DNA from: Roseibium sediminicola
GTDB lineage: Bacteria; Pseudomonadota; Alphaproteobacteria; Rhizobiales; Stappiaceae
Direction: 5' to 3'
Assembly (NCBI RefSeq): GCF_023156505.1
Contig: NZ_JALNMJ010000015.1
Location: 62,001 to 126,000 of the forward strand
DNA length: 64,000 nt
Shown: positions 54,958 to 63,637 of the stretch, one piece after another
How positions within the stretch are numbered: the first letter of the stretch is position 1
Layout of the letters: each line of letters starts with the position of its first letter
Position numbers and translations under genes: made by a program
Notes under the pieces: model-generated
Databases searched by the model: none
What the model was told of the DNA's origin: nothing
Seen by the model: the letters and a program-made list of their open reading frames with translations, nothing else

Positions 54958-55353
54958 ATGGCTCGCATTCTTCTTACCGAAGATGATGAAGCTGTCCGCA
55001 GCTTCGTAAAGCGCGCCCTCGAACTGGACGGGCATTCCGTCGAAGCGGTCGAGGATGGCGGCGAAGCGGTGGAATCCCTGTCCCGGGAAGAGGGTGCCTT
55101 TGACCTCCTGTTGACGGATATCAAGATGCCGGTCATGGACGGCATTGCGCTGGCGCTTCACACAGCGCGCGATTACCCTGACATGCCGATCCTGATAATG
55201 ACCGGCTTTGCCGATCAACGTGAACGGGCCAACGGTCTGGAATCCCTGGTGCATGACATCATCACCAAACCGTTTTCGCTGGCCGACATCCGCAAGGTGG
55301 TCCGTCAGGCGATTTCCGGCGAAGCGGCCCGGGAAACCCGCCGCTACGCGTGA
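54958..55353 (+). CDS. cpdR: CpdR-like single-domain response regulator
   Basis: CpdR controls ClpXP-dependent proteolysis of cell-cycle factors including CtrA in Caulobacter and related bacteria. The 131-residue protein is a lone receiver: acidic pair LTEDDEAV, phospho-acceptor D54 in LLLTDIKMPVMDG, IMTGFAD and the lysine in IITKPFSL. No output domain follows. The start ATG at 54958 follows CAGGAGAGTGAGC; the frame is open further upstream inside hpt. It lies 2 bp after hpt and ends before a clear terminator. Expression with the zinc-ribbon and hpt genes is likely. Confidence 0.92.
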   Translation: MARILLTEDDEAVRSFVKRALELDGHSVEAVEDGGEAVESLSREEGAFDLLLTDIKMPVMDGIALALHTARDYPDMPILIMTGFADQRERANGLESLVHDIITKPFSLADIRKVVRQAISGEAARETRRYA

Positions 55354-55383
55354 CGGCGCCGGTCATTCCTGACTACCGATCGA

Positions 55384-55408
55384 AACCCCGCTTTGGCGGG
55401 GTTTTTGA
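55384..55408 (+). terminator. Rho-independent terminator of cpdR
   Basis: AACCCCGC-TTTG-GCGGGGTTTTTG: a stem of seven G/C-rich pairs is followed by TTTTT. It lies about 30 bp past the cpdR stop and ends the zinc-ribbon-hpt-cpdR unit. Confidence 0.9.
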
Positions 55409-55514
55409 TTGAGGCGTCAGGAGGACAGGGGGGAGGCCGAGGCCTACAAGCGTCACGAACCCGTTGCTGATGGAAAAACACTTCACCGGGGGACCACCCG
55501 AGGGGAGCGGACAA

Positions 55515-55847
55515 TCACCGTTGCCACGCGCCGACAGCATCGACAAGCGCATCAATCTGAGTTGCGGTCAGTCTTTCCTGGCCGGCCTGACCATTCTTTC
55601 TTGCTATGAAATTGACAGCAGCATATCTGGAGCCGCCCCGCTCATGGATGCCCCTGACGTGTTCGGTAAAAAACCGTTCCCAAAAGACACGGGACTTCAA
55701 TTTTAGCGCCTGGATTTCTCTGTCATCGCTTAATCCGGAATGCCTTCTCAGGATAGAATTGATCGTTTCGTCAGGCAGACCCATGGTGTCCGCACGCTCA
55801 ACAAACGCGAGAGGCGTTTCATTCTCGAAGGGTTCATTGTTCTGCAT
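55515..55847 (-). CDS. Hypothetical small helical protein
   Basis: I do not recognise this 110-residue protein. The start ATG at 55847 gives MQNNEPFENETPLAFVERADTMGLPDETINSILRRHSGLSDDREIQALKLKSRVFWERFF. The C-terminal half has RGIHERGGSRYAAVNFIARKNGQAGQERLTATQIDALVDAVG. It is soluble, and the recurrent short helices could be HTH-like, but no DNA-binding family is recognised. An in-frame TTG seven codons upstream has a better-placed AAGG. Convergent to cpdR. Confidence 0.5.
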   Translation of the reverse strand: MQNNEPFENETPLAFVERADTMGLPDETINSILRRHSGLSDDREIQALKLKSRVFWERFFTEHVRGIHERGGSRYAAVNFIARKNGQAGQERLTATQIDALVDAVGAWQR

Positions 55848-55925
55848 CGACGCGATACTTGCACACAAGATTGCCTTGTGAAAAGTACTGGTTAAGGAAC
55901 CGGGGCAGGCCGCCCCGGATGCAAG

Positions 55926-55947
55926 AGACCCCGCCAAGGCGGGGTCT
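55926..55947 (-). terminator. Hairpin downstream of the TIGR02302 gene
   Basis: AGACCCCGCC-AA-GGCGGGGTCT is a perfect 10-bp stem with a 2-base loop, about 110 bp past the TIGR02302 stop on the minus strand. It is followed by only a weak pyrimidine run (CTTGCAT). It may end that operon or simply be a palindrome. Confidence 0.5.
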
Positions 55948-56058
55948 GTTGACAGTGTCGGACCTTTTCAGACAAACCCCGGCGCGCAGGTCCCAGATCT
56001 CCACTTTGCTGCGTGCGGGACGTACGAAATAGAGGTTTGTCTCCAAATTCCACTCGTA

Positions 56059-58626
56059 TCAATACCGCTTCAGCAACCGCTCCAGATAGTCCAGCTCCAG
56101 TTTCGGCCTGGACGGGTCTGAGAAGCGCCGGCGCAGCTCTTCCAGGATGCGGCGCGCCCGTTGGACGTCAATCTCGTCAGGGATCTGCACCCGGTTGTTG
56201 AAATCGGGACCTTCCGTGCGCCGCGGCCGGCCAAGGGGATCCTCGTCCAGCGGCGAGGGGCCTTGCGGCGCACCCGCGCCTTCGCCCTGACCCATCATCT
56301 GTTCGGTGAGGCCCTGAGCGCCCCGGCGCAGGGCATCCAGCGCGTTGCCCTGCTGGCCGAGCGCCTGCTGGCCCTGGCCTTCGCCCAGAGACTGCTGCGC
56401 ATCGCCCATGCTGTCACCGGCTTCGCCAAGGGCCTGGTTCTGGCCCATGCCGTTCTGGTTCAGCTGGTCCATCAGCTCCTGCAGCTGCTGGGCCAGGTCG
56501 CCCTGGCCCTGTTGCAGCTGTTCCAGCATCTGTTCCAGCTGTTCCTGGGTCATTTGCTGTCCCTGGCCCTGCTGTTGCTGCTGTTGCTGACCACGCTGCT
56601 GCTGGTCCTGATTGTATTTGTGCGTTTCATCCATCAGCTGCTGCTGCTTTTGGATCATCTCACCCAGCTGGTTGAGCATCTCCATCATTTCGCTGCTCAT
56701 GCCGTTGGGCATCATCTGGGGCCGTCCGGCCTGCAGGTTCTCCAGCATCTGCTGCATCTGGGCCAGCAGCTCACGCGCAGCATCGCGCGAGCCGGTGCGC
56801 GCCAGTTCCTCGATCCGGTCCAGCATGTCGCTTAAGTCCTGCTGGTTGAGCGTCTGCTGATTGCCGTCGAACGGCTGCATGGCCTGCGGGTTCTGGCGCA
56901 TCTGTTCGGCGAGCGCCTGCATGTATTCGTTCAGCGCTTCGCGCAGCTGCTGGGTCAGTTTGGCGATCTCCTCGTCGCTTGCACCTTCCTCCAGCGCCTT
57001 GCGCAGGGCTTCCTGGGCATCGCGCAGCTTGCGTTCGGCCGCCGACAGGTCGCCGTCCTCGATCGACAGGGCCAGATCCCACAGCAGCGGCAGCAGGTCT
57101 TTCAGCTCCTCGTCCGTCTGCGCCTGGATCAGCTCGCCATAGGCAAAGCGCATGCCCAGATAGTTGCGCGGTTTGAAGTTGAAATGGTGCGGCGCCAGCA
57201 TCAGGGCATCGAAGGCAATGATCACCTGGTCCTGGTTCTGGGCATCGAGCGCCAGATTGCGGCGCTGTTCGGCCACGGCCCGCGCCAGCGGCTTGCTGAA
57301 GCGCCGCTGCGGCAGCGTGATCCGATAGGCCGGCGATACGCCCTCCTGCCCAGCCTGGTCACGCGCTGTCAGCAGCAGATCGACCTCCGAGCCGGCCCAG
57401 GGATGGGAGGTCAGGTCCCGGATCGTTTCGGCGGTCTTGGCCGTGCCCGCGCGCGGCGGCAGCGACAACGGAAATTGCGGCGCCTCCACCAGTGGCCGGG
57501 GCACGCGCCTGCCGTGATCGGGATTGGGCAGGGGCACGATCCGCGCCTCGGCCGCCACCACGCCATAATCGTCCTTCACGAGATAGGAAAATTTGAGCGC
57601 GCCGCTGAGCTGTTCTTCCGGATCGTCGGTCAGACGGATCTCCGGCGCATCGTCCGGTCTCACCGCGAACACGTAGCTGAGCAGGCGTTCCTCGCCGTTT
57701 TTCACTTCAACAATGCCGGTTGTCTCCAGCTTCAGGCGGCGCTCCACCGGCAACAGCTTGGCCAGCTCCGGATCGGCGGTTTCCGCCGTTTCCTCTGGAG
57801 CGATCAGTTGCGGTTCCTGATCGTCCGGCCCTGCGAAGGTTACGGCAAGGCCCGGCGCTCCCTGGCTTCGGACCACCAGGACGGCGCCTTCCGGTACCGA
57901 GATCGGTGCGCCGGGATCCCGCAATTGAGCGCTTTCGCCGGTCAGGTAGATCGGCGGCTCGCTGGTATAGAGCGGCGGGGTGACCCAGGCATCGAGGCGG
58001 CTCGGCGCTTCGACGGTCGTGAACGGGTTCTGGAAGGCCGAAACGAGCCGGCCGAGCCGGTCGCCGCCGGCGGTGGAAAAGCCGATCACCAGCAGGCAGG
58101 CCGCCAGCACGCGCAGGGCCCAGGGATCGCGGCGGAAGGCCTGCGGATCCGGAGCCTTGGAGCGGATCGCGGCCACGGTTTCGGCGGTCCGGCGCTGGTG
58201 CAGGGCCCAGATGGCCTGGCTGTCGGGATTCCCGGTACCGATGGAGAGTTCGTCTTCGAGCGCGGTCAGCGGGCGGTGCTCAAACCCGGAGGCTTTTTCA
58301 ACCCGGCCGAGGGCGTCTTCCCGAGACGGCCAGCGCAGCGACAGCAAATCCCTGGCCGCATAAAGGGCAAGACCGGCAAAGACCAGAACACCCAAAGGTC
58401 CGGCCCAGGCCGGCAGGACCAGCCACAGTCCGAGCCAGGACACGCCGACAAACAGACCGATCACGACAAGAACGGGCAGCACCGCGCGCCAGAGACGTTC
58501 CACAAACAGCGCCCAGCGGCTCTGCCGCACCAGCCGGTCGAGGCGCGCCTTGATGAAGGCCCGCCAGCCATAAGGCTCGGGACGCTGCGTTTGAATGGGG
58601 TCTCGGTCGCTGTCAGTTGGGCTCAA
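56059..58626 (-). CDS. TIGR02302 / DUF4175 membrane protein with glutamine-rich coiled coil
   Basis: This 855-residue protein is a TIGR02302 (DUF4175) family member found across alphaproteobacteria; its function is not known. Two adjacent membrane helices (about 47-95) and a third (about 170-185) precede an extracytoplasmic beta-domain (about 200-450; SEPPIYLTGESAQL, DDAPEIRLTDDPEEQLSGALKF). A long coiled-coil part then occurs, including a glutamine run (RGQQQQQQQGQGQQMTQEQLEQ) and repeated LxQLxQGQG units. The C-terminus is basic (FSDPSRPKLELDYLERLLKRY). The start is TTG at 58626, following GGAGGCGTCC. It lies 138 bp downstream of lysA. Confidence 0.9.
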   Translation of the reverse strand: MSPTDSDRDPIQTQRPEPYGWRAFIKARLDRLVRQSRWALFVERLWRAVLPVLVVIGLFVGVSWLGLWLVLPAWAGPLGVLVFAGLALYAARDLLSLRWPSREDALGRVEKASGFEHRPLTALEDELSIGTGNPDSQAIWALHQRRTAETVAAIRSKAPDPQAFRRDPWALRVLAACLLVIGFSTAGGDRLGRLVSAFQNPFTTVEAPSRLDAWVTPPLYTSEPPIYLTGESAQLRDPGAPISVPEGAVLVVRSQGAPGLAVTFAGPDDQEPQLIAPEETAETADPELAKLLPVERRLKLETTGIVEVKNGEERLLSYVFAVRPDDAPEIRLTDDPEEQLSGALKFSYLVKDDYGVVAAEARIVPLPNPDHGRRVPRPLVEAPQFPLSLPPRAGTAKTAETIRDLTSHPWAGSEVDLLLTARDQAGQEGVSPAYRITLPQRRFSKPLARAVAEQRRNLALDAQNQDQVIIAFDALMLAPHHFNFKPRNYLGMRFAYGELIQAQTDEELKDLLPLLWDLALSIEDGDLSAAERKLRDAQEALRKALEEGASDEEIAKLTQQLREALNEYMQALAEQMRQNPQAMQPFDGNQQTLNQQDLSDMLDRIEELARTGSRDAARELLAQMQQMLENLQAGRPQMMPNGMSSEMMEMLNQLGEMIQKQQQLMDETHKYNQDQQQRGQQQQQQQGQGQQMTQEQLEQMLEQLQQGQGDLAQQLQELMDQLNQNGMGQNQALGEAGDSMGDAQQSLGEGQGQQALGQQGNALDALRRGAQGLTEQMMGQGEGAGAPQGPSPLDEDPLGRPRRTEGPDFNNRVQIPDEIDVQRARRILEELRRRFSDPSRPKLELDYLERLLKRY

Positions 58627-58764
58627 GGACGCCTCCGGTTATCGTCCCGAGAGCTGCCGGTTTGTGCCGGAAACGCAGCCCGCAGGACCTGCCACCCTCT
58701 CTAAGGTGAGGCAAAGGAGGCTTTCCGGCAACCTGTCGGATCAACTAATTGCCGGAAGATTGTG

Positions 58765-60039
58765 TCACGAACCGTTGAGCCAGTCCGGGATCCGGTCGAG
58801 GCCGATCAGTTCCTCATAGCTGGTCCGGGGCCGAATAACCGCGAATTGGTCAGCATTTACGAGCACTTCCGGCACCAGAAGGCGTGAATTGTAGGTGCAG
58901 GACTGCACCGCGCCATAGGCTCCCGCGGAATAGACCGCCAGCATGTCGCCGGCATTTACCCTGGGCATATCCCGGTTCTGGGCCAGAAAATCGCCTGTCT
59001 CGCAGACCGGACCGACAATATCGGCTTTGATTCGCGCAGCACCCGCATCGGGCTCCTGCACGGGGCGAACCTCGTGATAGGCCTCGTAAAGGGTCGGACG
59101 GATGAGGTCGTTCATTGCGCCGTCGACGATCACGAATGTCTTGTCGGCGCCTTCCTTCACATAGATGACTTCGGTGACCAGGATCCCGGCGTTACCGGCG
59201 ATCATCCGGCCTGGCTCGAACATCACCTTGCAGTCCAGCTCGCGGACATGCTTCTTGACGACTTCGGCATAGGCGTCCGGATGGGGCGGCGGGTTGTTGT
59301 CGGTGACATAGGGGATGCCCAGACCGCCACCGAGATCGACGTGGTCGATGCTGTGTCCCTGTGACCTCAGATCCGTGATCAGGTCGCCCAGGCGCGAGAA
59401 GGCGTTGTCGAACGGTTCCAGCTCGGTGATCTGCGAGCCGATATGCATGTCGATGCCCGTGACCTTGATGCCCGGCAGCGCGGCCGCTTCCGCATAGACT
59501 TCCCGTGCACGCTGCCAGGGAATGCCGAACTTGTTCTCGGCCTTGCCGGTGGCGATCTTGGCGTGGGTCTTGGCGTCGACATCCGGATTGATGCGCATCG
59601 ACACACGGGCAGTCTTGCCCATGCGGCTCGCCACCCGCGACAGCTGGCGCAGTTCCGGCTCGGATTCCACGTTGAAGCACAGAATATCTTCTTCCAGCGC
59701 ATAGGCCTGTTCGGCTTCGGTCTTGCCGACGCCGGAAAAGACGATCCTGTCGGCCGGCACGCCGGCGGCGCGGGCCCGGCGCAATTCGCCTTCCGAGACG
59801 ACGTCCATGCCGGCGCCCAGCTGTGCCAGCGTCTTCAGCACCGCCTGGTTTGAATTCGCCTTCATGGCGTAGCAGACCAGTGACGGAATGTCGTCAAAGG
59901 CGGAAGAAAACACCTGGAAGTGACGTGTCAGCGTGGCCGTCGAATAGCAGTAGAACGGCGTGCCAACAGCCCGCGCGATCTCTTCAACCGGCACATCTTC
60001 GGCGTGGAGCGCGCCGTTTTTATAATCGAAATGATGCAA
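58765..60039 (-). CDS. lysA: Diaminopimelate decarboxylase LysA
   Basis: LysA decarboxylates meso-DAP to lysine, the last step of the pathway. The 424-residue fold-type III PLP enzyme has the PLP lysine in CYAMKANSNQAVL (near residue 60). It also has the glycine-rich HVDLGGGLGIPY, the EPGRMIAGNAG stretch and the C-terminal catalytic cysteine in VGPVCETGDFLAQ. It is 54 bp downstream of lptM in the argH-lptM-lysA-TIGR02302 series typical of Rhizobiales. Confidence 0.97.
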   Translation of the reverse strand: MHHFDYKNGALHAEDVPVEEIARAVGTPFYCYSTATLTRHFQVFSSAFDDIPSLVCYAMKANSNQAVLKTLAQLGAGMDVVSEGELRRARAAGVPADRIVFSGVGKTEAEQAYALEEDILCFNVESEPELRQLSRVASRMGKTARVSMRINPDVDAKTHAKIATGKAENKFGIPWQRAREVYAEAAALPGIKVTGIDMHIGSQITELEPFDNAFSRLGDLITDLRSQGHSIDHVDLGGGLGIPYVTDNNPPPHPDAYAEVVKKHVRELDCKVMFEPGRMIAGNAGILVTEVIYVKEGADKTFVIVDGAMNDLIRPTLYEAYHEVRPVQEPDAGAARIKADIVGPVCETGDFLAQNRDMPRVNAGDMLAVYSAGAYGAVQSCTYNSRLLVPEVLVNADQFAVIRPRTSYEELIGLDRIPDWLNGS

Positions 60040-60093
60040 GGACTGCCCTCGTGCGGCTAGGGCGCGGTGTCTTCGGTGACCGGCGCCGGATCC

Positions 60094-60306
60094 TTATCGG
60101 ATCAGAAAATCCAGAAAGAACGGCTCATCGTTTTTCGGCGCAGGCTCGGCCGGCGCGGCGGCAACGGCCGGGTCGACGGCGGCACCGGCTTGCGGCGCTG
60201 CCGCGCCCGGATCGTCCAGGCCGCCCTTGCGGCCGCATCCCGCCAGGGTCACGCTCAGGCAAAGGCCGAGCAAAGCCAGGGTTTTGAGCCGGGGTGTCAT
60301 CGCCAT
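60094..60306 (-). CDS. lptM: LptM-like small outer-membrane lipoprotein
   Basis: This 70-residue lipoprotein has the lipobox LSVTLAGC followed by GRKGGLDDP, the signature of the LptM (YifL) family that helps LptD oxidation and assembly in E. coli. The mature part is alanine/proline rich and ends PFFLDFLIR. The start is ATG at 60306 behind AAGGGC; a second ATG two codons later is equally possible. It sits between argH and lysA, as in E. coli-like and alphaproteobacterial loci. Confidence 0.85.
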   Translation of the reverse strand: MAMTPRLKTLALLGLCLSVTLAGCGRKGGLDDPGAAAPQAGAAVDPAVAAAPAEPAPKNDEPFFLDFLIR

Positions 60307-60413
60307 TCTGCCCTTTTGAACCGGTTGGCCCGCGCTCTGGAAAACGCGGGCAGCTTCTCGTGTGCTTGCGCCAGTCACTCTCCTCGCATGTGACGGCGCA
60401 TTCGGCAAGGGCT

Positions 60414-61799
60414 TCAGGCCCTTGCCAGCTCTTTCTGCCAGCGGCGCGCCTGTTTGCGGACATTGACCGGTGAAGTCCCGCCATAGCTGACGCGGCTGCG
60501 CACCGACTTGTCGACCGACAGGACCTGGAAGATTTCCTCGGTGATTTTCGGCTCAATCGCCTGCATCTCTTCCAGAGACACCTTGTGCAGCTCGATGTTC
60601 TTCTCCACGGCGAGCGCGACAATGCGGCCCGTGACGTGATGCGCGTCGCGGAACGGCAGCCCCAGCACCCGCACCAGCCAGTCGGCCAGGTCCGTTGCCG
60701 TGGAATAGCCCGAACCGGCGGCTTTTTTCATGGCTTTCACCACCGGTTCCAGATCGCGCATCATGCCGGTCATCGCGGCCAGCGCCAGGGACACGCTGGC
60801 CAGTCCGTCAAAGGCCTGTTCCTTGTCTTCCTGCATGTCCTTGGAATAGGCCAGTGGCAAGCCCTTCATCATCACCAGCAGCGCCTGCAGGGAGCCGTAG
60901 ATGCGTCCGGACTTGGCGCGCACCAGCTCGGCGGCGTCCGGGTTTTTCTTCTGCGGCATGATCGACGAGCCGGTCGAGAACTTGTCGGACAGCTTGACGA
61001 AGCCGAACTGCGCCGAACACCAGATCACGATTTCCTCGGCAAGGCGCGAGAGATGCATCGCGGTCAGCGAGGCCGCGGCCAGGGCTTCGATGACAAAGTC
61101 CCGGTCCGACACCGCATCGAGCGAATTGGCCGCCGGCCGGTCAAAACCAAGAGCCTTGGCCGTAATGTGCCGGTCGATCGGAAAGGACGTTCCGGCGAGC
61201 GCAGCGGCGCCGAGCGGGCATTCGTTCATGCGCTTGCGCGCGTCCCGCACCCGTCCGCGGTCCCGGCCGAACATCTCCACATAGGCCAGCAGATGATGGC
61301 CGAATGTGACCGGTTGGGCCGATTGCAGGTGCGTAAAGCCGGGCATGACCACCGAAGCATGGGTCTCCGCCTTTTCGGCAAGCACCTGCATCAGCTCGCT
61401 CAGCTGTGCGTCCAGCGTGTCCAGCGTGTCGCGCACCCAGAGGCGGAAATCGGTGGCCACCTGATCGTTGCGCGAGCGCGCGGTGTGCAGGCGGCCGGCG
61501 GCCGGACCGATCAGCTCGGCCAGCCGCGCCTCGATATTCATGTGAATGTCTTCGAGCGCGCGAGAGAAGGTGAAGGTGCCGCCTTCGATCTCTGACAGGA
61601 TTGTGTCTAGACCTTGAACGATCTTGTCGGCATCGTCCCGCGTCACAATGTCTTTTTCCGCGAGCATGCGCACATGGGCTTTCGAGCCGTCGATGTCCTG
61701 CCTATATAGCTTCCGGTCGTAGTCGATGGAGGCGTTGATCTCCTCCATGATGGCGTCCGGTCCCTCGGCGAACCGGCCTCCCCACATGCGATTGCTCAT
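60414..61799 (-). CDS. argH: Argininosuccinate lyase ArgH
   Basis: ArgH splits argininosuccinate into arginine and fumarate, the last step of arginine synthesis. The 461-residue protein starts at ATG 61799 ([22 protein letters not shown]) after AAGGGACAGGAC; the frame upstream to 61865 belongs to the intergenic region. The fumarase/aspartase superfamily signature [12 protein letters not shown] is near residue 280. It is divergent from tlpA and heads the argH-lptM-lysA series. Confidence 0.97.
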   Translation of the reverse strand: MSNRMWGGRFAEGPDAIMEEINASIDYDRKLYRQDIDGSKAHVRMLAEKDIVTRDDADKIVQGLDTILSEIEGGTFTFSRALEDIHMNIEARLAELIGPAAGRLHTARSRNDQVATDFRLWVRDTLDTLDAQLSELMQVLAEKAETHASVVMPGFTHLQSAQPVTFGHHLLAYVEMFGRDRGRVRDARKRMNECPLGAAALAGTSFPIDRHITAKALGFDRPAANSLDAVSDRDFVIEALAAASLTAMHLSRLAEEIVIWCSAQFGFVKLSDKFSTGSSIMPQKKNPDAAELVRAKSGRIYGSLQALLVMMKGLPLAYSKDMQEDKEQAFDGLASVSLALAAMTGMMRDLEPVVKAMKKAAGSGYSTATDLADWLVRVLGLPFRDAHHVTGRIVALAVEKNIELHKVSLEEMQAIEPKITEEIFQVLSVDKSVRSRVSYGGTSPVNVRKQARRWQKELARA

Positions 61800-61840
61800 G
61801 TCCTGTCCCTTAGAAGGCGCCCCGGATGGGGTGTGAACGA

Positions 61841-62503
61841 ATGACCAAGCCAACCGAACCCGCAAAAGCCTCCAGACGCGGACTTTATGCCGCCGGGCTC
61901 GCCGGTGCAGTGGCCGCCGTAGCGGCTCTATACGTGATCGTTGGTCCGAATGGCAACATCACCGGCGTGCAAAGCTGTTCGGCGGCGCTTGACCTGGCCA
62001 AGTCCGCCAGGCCCTTTGCCACCGGCGAAGTGGCCGCCTTCCTGCCGGCGAGCCAGCCGCTCGACCTTCAGCATCTGGCTTTCCAGGGCGAAGACGGCAT
62101 GCAGGTTTCGCTGGCCGATTTCAAGGACAAGACGGTCCTGCTCAATCTGTGGGCGACCTGGTGCGCACCCTGCCGCAAGGAAATGCCGGCGCTGGACGAG
62201 TTGCAGGCCGAGATGGGCAGTGACGATTTCGAGGTGGTGGCGGTCAATCTCGACCGGGGCGGACCGGAGAAGCCCAAGACGTTCCTGTCCGAGATCGGCG
62301 TCAGCAAGCTGGGCTTTTATCAGGACAGCTCAAACAAGCTGCTGCAGGATTTGAGGAAAGTCGCCCGCGCAACCGGGTTGCCGACCACGATCCTGGTCAG
62401 CCCGCAGGGTTGCGAGATCGGAACCATGTACGGCCCCGCCGAATGGGCATCCGGCGAGGCCAAGGCACTTATTCAGTCCGTGATGAAACCCTCCGGCGCC
62501 TGA
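61841..62503 (+). CDS. tlpA: TlpA-family membrane-anchored thioredoxin
   Basis: This 220-residue protein has an N-terminal anchor ([22 protein letters not shown]) and a periplasmic thioredoxin domain with the WCAPC active site in [19 protein letters not shown]. The cis-proline loop is [15 protein letters not shown], and a TlpA-type cysteine precedes the domain (GVQSCSAA). Such proteins reduce cytochrome oxidase assembly factors or apocytochromes. The start ATG at 61841 follows GGGGTG; an in-frame ATG at 61826 is an alternative. It is divergent from argH, the usual neighbour. Confidence 0.92.
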   Translation: MTKPTEPAKASRRGLYAAGLAGAVAAVAALYVIVGPNGNITGVQSCSAALDLAKSARPFATGEVAAFLPASQPLDLQHLAFQGEDGMQVSLADFKDKTVLLNLWATWCAPCRKEMPALDELQAEMGSDDFEVVAVNLDRGGPEKPKTFLSEIGVSKLGFYQDSSNKLLQDLRKVARATGLPTTILVSPQGCEIGTMYGPAEWASGEAKALIQSVMKPSGA

Positions 62504-62520
62504 CGGCGCTTGAGAATTCC

Positions 62521-62733
62521 TCAAACCGTGATGTCGACAGCGTTGCCGAGACCCGGGATCTGACGCTGTTCGCGGCGATCCTCTTCCTGGGTCGCCTGGG
62601 CTTCTTCCAGACGCTCCGCGACCTGGCGCTCCTGATCGTTCTGGTCCTTGACCGCGTTTGCGGCCAATTCGTTTCGAACGCTTGCGGCGCTGTAAGCGGC
62701 CGAGGAGGAGCTGCTGTCGGATACACTCGCCAT
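62521..62733 (-). CDS. Small protein with GLG-x2-VDI C-terminal tail, first of three
   Basis: This 70-residue protein (MASVSDSSSSSAAYSAASVRNELAANAVKDQNDQ) has a serine/alanine-rich start, a charged helical middle and the tail IPGLGNAVDITV. The start follows AAGGGAG. The tail matches those of the genes at 62803-63063 (DGLGTQVNILA) and 63365-63568 (PGLGGTVDVTA), so the three appear related in their last ten residues. Function unknown; a link to motility is suggested by the third member. Confidence 0.65.
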   Translation of the reverse strand: MASVSDSSSSSAAYSAASVRNELAANAVKDQNDQERQVAERLEEAQATQEEDRREQRQIPGLGNAVDITV

Positions 62734-62802
62734 TGCCGGTACTCCCTTGGCGTGGTGATGGGGTTATGCCTGTTGCCGGGTCTTTTCCGGTCATCCCTGG
62801 TT

Positions 62803-63063
62803 CTAGGCCAGGATGTTGACCTGTGTTCCCAGTCCGTCTTCCAGGCTGCGCGTTTCGGCGCGATTTTCCAGTTGGTCAGCTTGCCGGCTCAGAAACTCCG
62901 CCCGGTTCGTGCTGAATTCTGCCTGACGCTGCACGGTCACAGCGGCAGCTTCAGACCGTTTCGCTTTCACCGCCTCGGCTTGCTCCGCGACCTGTTCGGT
63001 CCGCGGTGTCGCCAAGTTCGGCTGAAACGCCTGACTTGATCCATATCCTATTGCTTCAGGCAT
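62803..63063 (-). CDS. Small protein with GLG-x2-VNI C-terminal tail, second of three
   Basis: This 86-residue protein is highly charged and helical (QVAEQAEAVKAKRSEAAAVTVQRQAEFSTNRAEFLSRQADQLENRAETRSL), probably a coiled coil, ending DGLGTQVNILA. The start is set at ATG 63063 (MPEAIGYGSSQ); the frame is open to 63141 without a site. It lies 69 bp upstream of the first member, on the same strand. Confidence 0.6.
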   Translation of the reverse strand: MPEAIGYGSSQAFQPNLATPRTEQVAEQAEAVKAKRSEAAAVTVQRQAEFSTNRAEFLSRQADQLENRAETRSLEDGLGTQVNILA

Positions 63064-63364
63064 CGTCGTTCCAATCCTTGGATACGATATTGCGACTACA
63101 TCCTGAGACAAATAGCTGAATTTAAAGGTAAACCCCATCACTTACCTTTAGGCAAAGTGAGTCGAATACTGATCTGAAATTGAGAATTTTCTTAAAATTT
63201 TATCTATTTGCATCCAACGCATTGAAGGAACACGGGTTCGCACTTTGTAACGGGCAATGCGGCTCCACCTCAACCGGACCGGCACCACGTTCCCAAGACA
63301 TCAAAAAACCGCCCGAAAGGTTCGAGCGGTCGCACGATGTTAAGAAATGGAGATGGGGAAGCGC
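63064..63364. other. AT-rich intergenic region
   Basis: This 301-bp stretch between two small genes is visibly more AT-rich than its surroundings (for example around 63180-63220). It carries the terminator at 63303-63331. I see no gene or repeat in it; it probably holds the promoter of the gene at 62803-63063. Confidence 0.5.
63303..63331 (-). terminator. Rho-independent terminator of the YjfB-like gene
   Basis: On the minus strand a stem (ACCGC/GCGGT plus CGAA/TTCG) is followed by TTTTTTG. It lies 34 bp past the stop at 63365, so the YjfB-like gene is probably transcribed separately from the two small genes further along. Confidence 0.75.
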
Positions 63365-63568
63365 TTAGGCCGTCACGTCAACAGTGCCGCCAAGACCCGG
63401 CGCGGGAGCTGCCTGGGCCGATTGCAGATTTTCGGCGCCCTGCTGCAGCAGCGCCACCAGATTGGCGTCCTGCTGGGCGGCCATTTTCAGCATTTTGGAT
63501 TGCAGGGCCTGGGCCGTCTGGGCCTGAGACTGTGCAACGAATGTATTGGCAATGCCAACGCTGTCCAT
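63365..63568 (-). CDS. YjfB-like putative motility protein
   Basis: This 67-residue protein (MDSVGIANTFVAQSQAQTAQALQSKMLKMAAQQDANLVALLQQGAENLQSAQAAPAPGLGGTVDVTA) has the layout of the YjfB family of putative motility proteins. These start with a short M-D-(I/S)-x-(A/G) opening and a Q-rich helix, and end P-x-L-G-x2-(I/V)-D-(V/I). GAGGAG lies six bases before the ATG. A perfect CtrA box is 41 bp upstream (63609-63623), and CtrA drives flagellar genes in many alphaproteobacteria. The role is inferred. Confidence 0.7.
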   Translation of the reverse strand: MDSVGIANTFVAQSQAQTAQALQSKMLKMAAQQDANLVALLQQGAENLQSAQAAPAPGLGGTVDVTA

Positions 63569-63608
63569 CTGGAACTCCTCGATTCCACCGCACCCTACCC
63601 GCCCGCCC

Positions 63609-63623
63609 TTAAACAGGCGTTAA
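63609..63623. promoter_or_regulatory. CtrA-binding consensus upstream of the YjfB-like gene
   Basis: TTAAACAGGCGTTAA is an exact TTAA-N7-TTAA match. It ends 14 bp before the ligase stop codon and lies 41 bp upstream of the YjfB-like start on the minus strand, a typical promoter position. Binding by CtrA is inferred from the motif. Confidence 0.65.
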
Positions 63624-63637
63624 CACCTTGCGTCCGG

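Noticed and set aside
56580-56630. CTG-rich tract resembling a microsatellite
   Set aside because: It is the reverse complement of CAG codons for the glutamine run in the TIGR02302 protein, in frame and explained by the coding sequence.
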